The notes beneath the pieces are model-generated. The model was not told where the DNA came from, searched no databases, and was given only the letters and a program-made list of their open reading frames with translations. Source: Annulohypoxylon bovei var. microspora (lineage: Eukaryota > Ascomycota > Sordariomycetes > Xylariales > Hypoxylaceae). Taken from it: a stretch of DNA of 64,000 nucleotides. The stretch lies in contig MU405271.1 in the NCBI GenBank assembly GCA_022836615.1, positions 156,779 through 220,778 of the forward strand. The letters are read 5' to 3'. Of the stretch, positions 30,315 through 41,509 are shown piece by piece. Position numbers and translations under genes: made by a program. Position 1 is the stretch's first letter; the number at the start of each line of letters is the position of its first letter.

Positions 30315-32819
30315 TTAGCCGCACCATCTCTCGTGAGGCTCCCTCCAGCGAACGCCAAGGATTGCGAATATCTTCCTCTCATCTCGCCCCTCTATCAACG
30401 TTCCTGCAGTCATCCGATTGTTTCCAGGGTCATGAAGGATGTCACTATACAACCCTCTTTGGTTCAATCGCATCCCCTTCTTCTGTGCCAGCAAACGAAT
30501 CGACCTATTGAAGATGTCGTTGCCTGTGAAGTAGATGAGCGCTGCCCCAAATTGACTCTGAGGGACTAGCAATAGATCGATGCGCCTCCATATTGGTCGA
30601 TATTCGCCCTTGGGACCTGGGAATGCGCTCTCTGGCAATACACAACAACCATGCCATTTGCTTCCACCGTCATCGTCGACGGTACCATGGTGAGAAGCAA
30701 GCTCCGCAGTTAAGAAGCCCTCTTCTGTTAAAGTGTTGATAAGCCGGTTCAAGAATGGAGTAAGCTCGTTTATAGAGCCCGTGCCTCCTTTTGTTATGAT
30801 CAAATCGATATCACCAGAGCTGTCCGCTCCGCGGCGATAGCTACCGCCAATGATAAGCTCTACATCATGGTCAATGACTGTAGCAGCTTGCTTGACACAA
30901 CTAGCTAGAGCCTCCACCTCTCGTCGTGGAATCCTAGTATTTAGGTCATCGAAATGTTCCAGTCCGACTTTCTGTTTGTCGTTCAGCTCGGCCCTTTTTC
31001 TAAGGTCGTCTAATGTGCGAAACCCTTGAGCAATCCACTTTTGGGCTACACTTTGGCCTACACCGTAGATTTGAAGAAATAAAGCCATAACCTTCCGACG
31101 AGGGTCATCTTGGGCATATTCAAGCTGCCTTAGTCGGTTGGTATTGACGATCTCCTCGATCTTGTCTGCAATTCGGCCAATATTAGGTAAGGCGCGTGCT
31201 TCCTCGGCTGTACATATCTTCTTGGTTTGCGCTCGAAGCGTTGATATAGCTAGCCTGTAGGCTCGAATCCGGAATTTATCGCCAGCGAGCATGTGTATGT
31301 CCAACATCTTTTGAAGTACTTTGATAGTCTCCATATTGGGACTATTTTCATCTGCATTATCTTTGGTGCCACCCTTCATACAGATGAATTTCTCTTGCCA
31401 ATCAATATCCTTTTGCCGAGGGTCACTATTTCTGTTTCGATTGGCTCTTTTCCCTCGTAGGCCTTCGTCTGCCGAGTCGTTAAAATGTGATAAAGCGTCG
31501 GCTTCACCTGCGGGTGAAGACGGTCCGGCAATATCGCCATCGTCCATCAATGCATCATCTGGTACATTATTGCTATCCGCTGCCTTCATCTCAGATATGC
31601 ATTGTGTAAGTTCGTCATTGTCCTCCGATAGGGCACATGTCTGCGCTCTAGGAGATCTAGCACTCTCCACGACGTTTTGAATTTGTCGCACTTGGGAAGA
31701 TGGAATTATACTGATGCTTTCCTGAGTTGATACCTCATTAGTTGTGGGCGTGCTTGATGCAGGCGCATGGGTTCTTTTCGCAGCCTTTTTACGCCTGGGT
31801 TTTAGCTCAAGTGAGACGTCGGAATCGTCAGAAGGTAACGGCGCATTCGGCGGCTGCACAGCTATAGCTGGTATTCCAGCAATTTTATATTGTCCTTGGG
31901 CTGGGTTCGCGATTATGCGGTGCCTTAGACATTCAAGAGGATAGTTCGCGTTGACCAGAACTTTTTCAGGCCACTTGGGGTCATCCTGTAAATACCGCTC
32001 TATGTCCGCATAGGTGAGCTTCTTGTCGACGATTATGTGTGTTGCATTGATAAGCTCTCTACACCACCTACATAGAAAATATCTGGTCAGTTAATTCACA
32101 TATAATCGATGAGATATGTAAAGGTAGGCCTTCATAGAGCGTATTTGTCAAGGTGCTCATTTCCCAATAGTCACCAGTAACTTATTCAAATGGATAGGTA
32201 CTTACGTAGCGCCATGCTCCCTGGCTTTAGTGATTTGGAGTCTTCGCGCTGGATTAATATCATCATTGGGTATGTAGTAGAAAGAGAAGCCTTTGAAGAT
32301 TTGTTGTGCTTCCGGGGCTAATTTCAGAGGCGCTCCCTTCTTGCGTTTCCCCATCTTGACAGAAGAAGAGAGATCACTCTGAGGACTGGAATTTCTGGCA
32401 CGAAGCGTCGGGCGCGTCGAACGCATTGAACGACGAAGCGGCTGTTTGGTCACTGCAACTGCGGTCCCGGGCACTGTAATATCCTCGTCTATAGATGTGC
32501 TCGTTTGCAAAGGTACCTTGCGACCAACCTTTGGATTGCGGTTGCAAGGGGTGACGGCAATGATTTCTACCTCAGAATCGCTATTCGTAGAAATCGGGTC
32601 TGACACTATTCTCTTAGAGGTGGCACCTGGAAGTTCGTTGATCTTCCTTTGCGGGGCGCGAGGAATACTGGCAGGAGTGGTTGAAGCACCAGAGAGAAAT
32701 TCCCTGGTCTGCCTCCGATATTTTTCTTCATCTTCGTCTAAGGCATCTTCTGTGTCTTCGTACTTAAACGACCCAAGACATTCAAAGAATGCGGTCTTCT
32801 CTTTCAATAAAGGATCCAT
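30315..32819 (-). CDS. POL4: Family X DNA polymerase with BRCT domain (Pol lambda/Pol4 type), 788 aa
   Basis: Gap-filling polymerase for base-excision repair and end joining in the nucleus. Two exons, 32819-32206 and 32067-30315. An N-terminal Ser/Thr/Lys-rich region precedes a BRCT domain around residues 170-250 (FKGFSFYYIPN, then HIIVDKKLTYADIERYL). A disordered linker of roughly 160 residues follows. The 8-kDa lyase and fingers start with NMETIKVLQKMLDIHMLAGD, then the HhH IYGVGQSVAQKW. The palm has GGSYRRG and the metal-binding GDIDLIITKG near residue 622, and the third Asp in WRRIDLLLVP near 701. Length exceeds human Pol lambda (575) because of the linker and N-terminus. Pol mu is the alternative name; the lambda/Pol4 type is my choice. 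Confidence 0.92.
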
Positions 32820-33496
32820 TGATTATCGGTTACCGCCGAAACGTGATGAAAAAAGAAGAGTAGTACAAAGTCCGGTCCAGTGTCAAACACTAGAAAATAC
32901 ATTTTATAAATTCCCAATACTCGGATTGAGTATTGATATTACGTTGGCGCAGCTTGGTAGGCATCAATGTCTAGTATTTAGTATTTGTCTTAGGTCATTC
33001 ACTTAATTGATGGATTCGATGGGTGGATGGGTGGATGGGTTTATGTCATGAATCCATTAGGTTGTCTTAGGCGAAACTAAGAATCCCTTGTTGGCCTGCT
33101 GTGCCCCACACAATCAAGACAAGACCCACGTAGAGTTGTACCTAGGTACACATATTAGGATTTTATACTGATTTTAACTTCAATGTTCAAAGAGAGCTCA
33201 GACTTATTTTTTATATCGTATTAGGCAACATTTCTCAGTCTCATTAACTAGGTAGATAAATATGTGCTTGAAATTGGCGTCAAGTACGGAGGCTTTTGGT
33301 TTTGCGCAATATACTGGCGCCAAGGGTATAAACCTTTCACATACACACTTTAGAACTCCGAAGCGCCTCCCTGGATATCGCATAAGCGAGCGCAACACCC
33401 GCCGCCATAACTCATTTCTTCCCTAGTATAGGGGTCTCAAATACATAGTAAATTGGTTCCATATTATACAGACGAGCCTCGGTCCTCGGTCCTATA
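32820..33496. other. Intergenic: POL4 promoter and ammonium transporter 3' region
   Basis: Contains a GGTGGATG tandem tract at 33013-33040. AT-rich; no gene seen. Confidence 0.45.
33013..33040. repeat. GGTGGATG tandem repeat
   Basis: About three copies of an 8-mer in the POL4 upstream spacer. Confidence 0.7.
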
Positions 33497-35250
33497 TTAA
33501 GCGGCCGATGAAGAAGCTTGCCCAGGATACCCGCGGGAATCCATTAGGGGGATGCTGTTCTTCTCGCGGGGATCAAACGAATTCCCGGCATCAGCAGAAT
33601 ATCGGCTGTTAGCGTCGGCCTCGATGTCGTTGAGCACCTCCCTGGTAAGTTCGACGTAGTCGTAGGCGAATTCGCCAATTTCCGCGTCGTCGATACCCAG
33701 AATCTCGGCTTCTTCGGTGGCTCGAAGTTGGAGACCAGGAATTAGGTTGAGAAGGAAGCAGATTATGCATGTTCCGACGAATGAATAACACCCTCCGCAG
33801 AGAGAATCGGCCAGCTGGTATGCTAATTGGATCCAGTGCTGATTCACCCAGCCGCCCTTGATTATTGAATAGCCATCGAGATGCGCAATGTAGTCGGCGG
33901 CAAAGAAAGCCGTGCAGATATTTCCCACAAAACCACCAACTGCGTGCACAGCGAAGATGTCTAAAGCGTCGTCGATTCGTACGAGGAACTTGAGTTTAGT
34001 AGCATAGTTGGCAAAGCCGGCCCCGAGAACGCCGTAAATTACTGCGGCCCACGCTGGAACGTAACCTTGGAGAAGTCAGTCATGTCTCTTCAACATAGCA
34101 ACGGATAACTAACCTGAACCAGGGGTAATCGCCACAAGACCAGCCACCACTCCTGAACAGAAGCCTACTGTTGACCACTTGCCCTCTAGCCTATAATCGA
34201 GGACACACCATGTAATTCCACCAACGCAAGCAGCCAGGTTTGTTACCACCGCGGCCATAACAGCGCGCAAGTTCGCCGAGAGAGCGCTGCCGGCGTTGAA
34301 GCCGAACCAACCGACCCATAGAAATACCGTTCCGATGACTATGTGAGTGACGTTATGAGGCCGGTAGTTTAATTCATGGGTGCCGTGACCGCGCCGCTTG
34401 CCAAGCATCATTGAATCTGTAAGACCATATGTCAGCGCTGATGGGTGGGAGTATAATAGGTAGATCATGCGAACTAACATGCAAGGGCAGCTGTCCCGGA
34501 GGCGATATGGACCGGAGTGCCACCTGCAAAATCAAGACCACCCATCTTGTTAGACCATCCAGCCGGGTTCCAAGTCCAGCAAGCAATCGGGTCGTAAATT
34601 ATCGTAGACCAGATGAACATGAAGATAACACACGGTAGCATGCGACCTCTCTCAGCTACAGCTCCTGTCGCAAGAGCTACGGTAATAGCCGAGAACATGC
34701 CCTGGTAGACGGCGAAGAGCAAGTCTGGGATTCTCGTAGAACCGACCGATGGTTGACCCAGTACATCTTTGAATCCGATATTGGTCAAGTCTCCGATGTA
34801 GGAAGATGCGGTGTGCGAGAATGTTAACGAGTAGCCCCAGAAGAACCATTGAAAGGTGGTGACAGCTGTAGCCATGACGGAGAGCCATATTAGAGACAAG
34901 GCCGATTTGCGACGCGCGAGCCCAGAATAGAAGAAGCTTTATAATTGTAAGCCCATAGACCCCCCGATTCAATTACAGGACTGTGTTCTTACCCGACTCC
35001 TGGAATCATAAGCAGCACGAGGGCTGTGGACGTGATCATCCAGGCGACATCACCACTCTATGCCGTCTTGTTAGAAGAGATTGATCGGTGACTTGTATTC
35101 GGGCGCATATAAGTAAGTCCATCAACTAACCTCGTACCAAATGTTCAAGTCCTCCGTCAACGAATCGCCGCCAGTAGCACCGGTGCCATTATAAGGGTAT
35201 TTGATTATATAGCTCAAAGCGTCGAGATCGACGCCCTCGAGTACGACCAT
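33497..35250 (-). CDS. Ammonium transporter, AMT/MEP/Rh family, 504 aa
   Basis: Plasma-membrane channel for ammonium uptake. Five exons: 35250-35131, 35057-34993, 34936-34479, 34416-34114, 34065-33497, totalling 505 codons. The family has eleven membrane helices; visible signatures are DVAWMITSTALVLLMIPG, FFYSGLARRKSALSL, DPIACWTWNPAGW, GGTPVHIASGTAALAY and IDDALDIFAVHAVGGFVG, including both pore histidines. The C-terminal cytosolic tail (EEAEILGIDDAEIGEFAYDY) matches the gating tail. Three of the four donors are GTTAGT or GTAAG variants and one acceptor is AAAG. The upstream strand holds GATAAG sites (36293, 36459), which are AreA/NIT2-like, but they are far from the start. Fungi have two or three paralogues; I cannot tell which one this is. 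Confidence 0.94.
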
Positions 35251-38200
35251 GTTGCCAAGCAGCTCAGCGATGAGCCTTCGTAGCGACTAAAATCACGAGG
35301 TCGAAAAGGCAATAGGCCTCACATATGTATGAGTAAAGTTAATAGTTTTAAAAGAGTGTCAAGAAGTTGGTTAGAGTCGCAAGAGAAGTGGTCCAGAAAA
35401 GAATCGAGATGGGGTCTAGATCAAATATCTAGGTCGAATTCTTCTATCTCTTAGAGCCGGGGGGCCAAGACTAAGTTAATGCAACTGGCAAAGTAGTTTT
35501 ACTACTAGCTGTTAGTAGTTAAAAAGAAGAAGCAATTCCAAGACAGTCAATCGCTCTAATTTAGGTCAATCGACGCGCCTATCAATCATATCAAAATGAA
35601 GAACAGCTTAATGGGTCCGTATGTCGACAAGTCTAAATCTCGTAACCAACGTCGACGCCCCCCAGCAGCCGTAGGGCCGGTAAGAGTTTTATTGTTAGCT
35701 AGCCATATTACCGATCAGCGTCGTACATAGACATGTACGTACATTGACGTCTGATCATATGGGGTCCCCTTCCATATTGGGGAGATTACATAGGACATAG
35801 ATACAAGCCACTGAGCAAGCAAGGGCATGACCTGCAGGTCGCAAGCTTTGTGCCCGCCTCAAAATCGGTGAACTACAAATAGCAATCCAGCGATTTCGAT
35901 ACAAACAGGGGTCGAGTCTGACCACCCCGGAGAGATACATACATTAATACATACATCATCATGGATATCTATCGAATGACTGGGGCGATGTGCTTCAGCC
36001 AACCAGCCAGCCTTGACTCTAGGTACATATCCAACATTGACACCACGGGGAAGACTAAGTAGAGGAGAACTAGAAGCTGAATTTGGCCCTAGAATATTCG
36101 AAACCTCGTCTAACAGGGTTCGTAAGCTAGGGACTTTGTCAAAAAGTTAGGCCCAGTGAAATGGATAGAAAGGGAATAGAGGACTACGAAGGCAGAAAGG
36201 GAAGCTTTAGAAGATAATACAACAGGTAGGTATGTAGCTGATAGCGCAGTTCGGGAGGTTCGCGTTACATAGCAAAACAAGTAAGCAACGAAAGATAAGC
36301 AGAATGAAGATCCACATATTTAGGTCCATCATTGGGTGAGATTTGCGCGTGGGGTTGCAAGTGGACTCGGTGGGGAGGGGTCCCAAGGCATCGGGGAAGC
36401 AGGGGGGTCCTTGACACATTCCATCTCGAGCTACCACTCGAGTCTATTCATCCTCACGATAAGGTTGAGATACGTATGTAGCGCCTCCACTGTTACTTGG
36501 CAGCTGTACCCCAAGACGGGTAGAAGGACGCGAATAAGAAATAAGTAGCGAAAAATCTCGACTTGCGACTTCCCTTGTCATGATCCCATCCCGAGATGGG
36601 AGACGGCGAGACGGAACGGGTTTGAAGGAAACATGTAGCCAACAAATGTGACTACTGTGTAAAGTCATACCTACTATGTAGGTAGGTACTGTATGTATTG
36701 TACGTGTGTAGTACTTACCTTAGCCTTTAGGATAGGTACCTAGTTAGTACAGTTGAAATATCTACATATCAGGCCACTTCTTAAGGGGTTAATTTTCAAT
36801 ACACTATGCGTGGCTTAGTCCTTGACAATGAGTTAATACCTTATATCGTAGACCGAAAGTTGACCTGGCTAAGCTATCTTGAGTATAGACGTCCATAACC
36901 TCGGGATTGGAATCGCGGGGGGTTTCATGTGAAGGTCTCGTGTCAACTACTAACGGTCAACGGTATGTACCTACCAGATCGGGAAGGTCGTCAATAAACA
37001 ATGCCTTATGCAGGACGGAATATAGATCTAATTCACTCGCCGGGAGCCGGGAGGGTTCGGAGAATTCCGTCATATGATGGACATGAGAGTTCTCTATTTG
37101 ATATTAATTTGCAATTAAGAAAATATCGTAGAAAACTTCGAGGCTGCGTCAGACCCCCGTGCGCTAGTTGCTGTCTATTGTGAATGAGGTCGATTGAGTC
37201 TTAAAATACAATCCCCCATGGACCATCCAATCACCCCCCTATTGGAATGCCTCTATGATAGGGTGGCTCACCGGGTGGCTTCACCGTCTCGACGCCATTC
37301 AACCACATACGCAACATTATTCTCTATCGGCTAATACTAACTTCAAACTAATGCAGTGTCTCTTCAGAGACACCATGCAACCGTTAAATTAGTAGTGACT
37401 AGGTAGGTGGAAGATCTCCTTAGGGCTGAAACCTTAACTGCAAGCCAATCGATCGGACCGATGCCAGTTGTTCTATCGAAGCGAGTTTCAATATATCTAG
37501 TTCGATCGTTCGATATAATCTCCGGGCGCGCGGGTAACTATTTACCTATGAATAGATCTCATGTTTACAATTTTCAACTGATTTTACTATGTACTACTGT
37601 ATTCAAGCTCGATGGCTCGCAATCTTTCTCGTGGGGTATTAGTGAGTTCAAAGGGTAAAACGGTGGCGTTCGGTGTGCTGCTAGAAATGGTATCTGCGAT
37701 TTAACCCTGGAGACGGATACGATGAATTGTAATGCGGATGAACGTCATGAGCACTTACCTACCTATCTAGGTAGTCTATTATATCGAGTTAAATAGGCAA
37801 GTCGCGATATATACCGTTGTTGTATTTAAGAACGCCCGAACCGTTGCTCTGCTCGTGTAGTCTTCATTGTAAAGTCACCGAATGCTTTGCTTCGGAGATA
37901 CACCACGTCACGATGGTAATATTTCGAATTGACATCGGATTATTTCAAGATATCAAAAAGGTAAGAATAAGATAACTTGAGTTGAAGTTGATAAAGAGTA
38001 TACTATGAGAAAGATGGACCCACTGAAATAATCCCCAATCAGAAGCAAGCACATCACCACAATAGGAATATGATGGATAGGTAGGAATTGACAATACTAG
38101 GTATGTACTTAGTACCTAATATATGATATTATTACGTCATTGTTAACATAAATATGAGCTTATAGAGCTCTGTCTTAGAAACAATTCTCGCAAAAACTAC

Positions 38201-38400
38201 ATAGACATTTATCAAGAGAGGTGAGTTGTCCATTAATTATTAACAACAGCAACAAGGCCATAATCGAACTACATCAAAGTCTTCTACCTGATTAGGTCTC
38301 AAGTGTGCTATGGGAAATCCACCACATACAACATGGCCAACTCTTCTATACACTGCCTGAGGCATATGCTAAAGCAAGTTAAAGATGCATAGCCTGTTTC
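35251..38400. other. Intergenic: 3.1 kb without a recognisable gene
   Basis: Lies between the ammonium transporter start and the tyrosinase stop. Short frames on both strands show no family features or conserved tails. It holds the GATAAG sites, a G-rich quadruplex candidate (separate entry) and several TAGGTAGGTA copies (36679-36688, 37400-37409, 37756-37765). It may be a long promoter for the transporter or contain a non-coding transcript; neither is shown. Confidence 0.45.
36372..36407 (+). other. G-quadruplex candidate
   Basis: Four G-runs of at least four bases (36372-36375, 36377-36380, 36393-36396, 36402-36407) separated by loops of 1, 12 and 5 bases fit the quadruplex pattern on the plus strand. 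This is a sequence pattern only. Confidence 0.4.
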
Positions 38401-40497
38401 TTATGCAAATAGTTCAAAATGGTTTTCGATTTTACCCCACTCCGAAAGTACGTTTTCTGATTTTGGCGCCCTGACCATTGAACTAACAATTTGAATATTA
38501 AGTCCGTCTACTTCATCGACATCAACCGTCGTACCATTGGCGAGGGCCACTCGGGCTTCGAGATTGGATCTTAGGAACGGTTCAACATCACCAGCGTGTA
38601 AGCTCGGCACCTCCCCAGCAGCTACCATATGCATCAGCGCCGAGGTTATTGGGACCGTTCCTGTAATCATTCGATCAGAGTGCATGCCATGCATGCCGTG
38701 CATACCTCTATGAGCGAAGACCCCTAACGTGCCAACCAAGCTAGGAGCTACCGGCCACGACGATGGATCAGATGGGACTTCTCCTAAGAAGAGGTGGATA
38801 GAGAATGAACCGCCCATTGCATGCTTCTTGACTCGTATGTTTGCAATCCACTCACGATACTTGCCGTCACTGAAAACGGCGCTCATGGCAGGGCGAGCTG
38901 ATGTCTGGCTGTTCCAGGATAATCCATTTTCCGAGTACAGCTCTCGGCGGCTTGGATGTGTTTCATGCTTTTTACCATGTCGTTGACTCCCACTTGGCCT
39001 CGTGAACATAGCAGCTGGGCTGAAGTTTCCGTAAAGTCTATTAATAGTAGAAATAAGTTCCGTACGACTCTTGTTGGCCACTTCGGGGTAGGTGTAATTG
39101 AAAACTTCATGGTCTCGGACCATATCTGATGTCCAGAAGTGTGTTTCATTGGAGAAGAATGGGGTGAGGGCTGTCTGAGAGTCTTCGGTTTCTCCAGGAG
39201 ACGTCGTATGGGAAGAATAAACAGCCGACTGAGAAACAACATATGTGTCGTTATAAAGCAATTGCCACATCGCAAAGATCCTGTCCACGTTGGTATGATG
39301 TAGCCAAAAGAGTGGATCGAATCCCGAGTAGGCTATGATGGCAAGATGTCCATAGACGCCCCCTCCCACGGTGTGAATTACGTCGTGGAGGGACTCGACC
39401 GAATCGTAGGTGCCGTTGTTTCCACTAGGGATCCAGGCTTCGTTACTAAAAGTTGTATAGTTCGGGTAATTGGAAAATAGGTTATATAAACGCTGCTGGA
39501 AGCTTGGTAGGTGAATGTCTAATGCATGTGCCACAAATGAGTTATTAGAGGTTGCGTTGGCGCTATTTACTGGACGTGGTGCTCGCTTTGTCTCTTGCCA
39601 AGCGTTATACTTTTGCGGATCACTATTAGTTTGCCTTCTTCATCCCCGAGGGAGTTGAACGTACCGGAAAGTCCGGGAATGTCGATGCGTTAAATGGCCT
39701 GAAGACGTAACTGAATAAGGGGTTTGCAATACTTTGAACACCATTTGGCCCGGATATATTAATGGATGGTGAACCACCGACGCTCAGAGGGAGGACACTA
39801 ACTCCGTCTGGTGGAACGGCAGCCCAGTCCCAGTATGGGATTCGAAAAGCCGTCGCAGCTTCCTGGATATGACCCTGACGGTCCGGTGGATATAACGAGG
39901 CAATATACTGAACAATGTTGTACAAGACTTGCTAGAACCAAGCGGAATTAGCGCTGTATTTTGGAATACCAGAAATTGTAGGCAGGACAAATGAGATTCT
40001 TTCGATATACCTCATACAGAGCAAGGTAGGGTCTATGCCAAGTAGGGAATAGAATAGACACATGAGTACAGTATCCGCTATGTTCATTGCCGGGAGTCGG
40101 GTTGACGTCTGCCCATGTTAGTGCTGGAGCACCATGAATCCCTAACATATGGTTAGTACAAAACATATTTACCTGGTCTCACTCTTTGCTACGTACCTGT
40201 AATCTGGTACCACGAGAACGGAGTCTCTTGATCGGTGAACTGCATCCAACTAAGAGCGAGGATGTACAAGTTCCACTTGTCCTCATCTTTCTGTAAGTCT
40301 CGAATGTCTGGCCTCGGCTGTGCCTGTCCATCGACACGGGGGACGCCGGTAACGATACGGGACTGGACAGGATCCCGTTTTCGAAGGCGGACATCAGCAT
40401 TAAACCCGTAGTCGTATTGCCCGGGGTGAACGAGATCAGCAATGACTATAGAGAATAAAAAGTATATGACGAGGTAGATCTTATGAATGAGCGACAT
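38401..40497 (-). CDS. Secreted tyrosinase (type-3 copper polyphenol oxidase), 635 aa
   Basis: Oxidises monophenols and catechols to quinones for melanin or cross-linking. Four exons: 40497-40197, 40141-40011, 39931-39665, 39609-38401. The signal peptide is LVIYFLFSIVIA. CuA histidines lie in GIHG, then SGYCTHVSILFPTWHRPY, where the Cys-x-His pair forms the usual thioether; CuB histidines lie in ESLHDVIHTVGG and LFWLHHTNVDRIFAMW. Glycosylation sequons are frequent. The third intron (39664-39610) must use an AAAG acceptor, since the nearer ATAG leads to a stop; this restores the family segment YNAWQETKRAP. A C-terminal lid domain with VSSMVRAPKS follows the core. Odd feature: a Gly-Met-His triplet repeat near residue 537. 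The neighbours do not form a pigment cluster. Confidence 0.93.
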
Positions 40498-41509
40498 GGC
40501 GAGCCCTGGGCGGTCGATTCCGGGGATTACTAAAGAACGCACAGAATAGTGCTGCAGGTCTGTACAATGCAGAGATATCAGAGGCAAGGTGTTTGAAGAA
40601 GGAGTCGAGAAGCAATTATTCAAAGCAAGGTATAACTAAGGTATCTTCTTGACGAAGTAAAAGAAACCAAAGGGGTAGTGCTGGACCGTCTTCATATGTC
40701 ACGGAAGTAGGAGAGAATATGTATGAAGTATTAGGTATGTATGATCAATCCATTAATAGGTAACTTTGAAGAAGAGGAAGTCAAGACCTGACCTTCGGGG
40801 TTCTAACAGAAACCGAGGGTCTATGTTAGGTAAATAGGTACGTAGGTTTCTACTCAGGGCAGTAGTTTCCTGTGTGCCTTGGTCTGGACATATTTTTAGG
40901 AAACGACGACTTGACGCGATCTCGTTATCTCGTCGTTGCCTTTATTTGCTGACGACTCCATTCAACGTTACAAATACTCGATCAGGCGCAGGTGGTTCCA
41001 TGATCCGGGGGTCATAGTCAGAACTAAAGAGTCTGATATTCGCAAATGGAACCATCGCATATTAAGGCGAGGCCTCTTAACCCACGATAGAAACTAGAAA
41101 ACCGGTCAGCGTTTGAATAAGAAGGGCTACTTGCCTCGAATCGCAATCTCCCAGCACCACAAAAACGGATAGACTTAAATGAAGGGCCTCTCATAACCAG
41201 GCAAATCCCTCGAACGGGCGGCGCAGTGCACAACAATTGCCTTGGTAGGGATATGTATGATACACAGCAGACGGTCATTCTGAGACTAATTTGTCATCGC
41301 AACGGCTACCTGCATGGCTGTCCCTCTGACAATATGATCAATCCCAAGACACCTCAAAGACAACCATTGTACGTGGTTTAAAATTTCAATTAGACTCCTC
41401 TGTATCACTATCAGGATTTTCCATTCCTAAAACCGAAGACCGGAAACCCTTCAACTCCATTTGATGCCATTCCGTAGTAACTTTTGTGAACTCATGCCTG
41501 ATCGTCTGT
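40498..41509. other. Intergenic: tyrosinase promoter and RPA2 3' region
   Basis: About 1 kb. An 84-codon minus frame at 41024-41278 has no family feature. No RNA gene seen. Confidence 0.45.
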
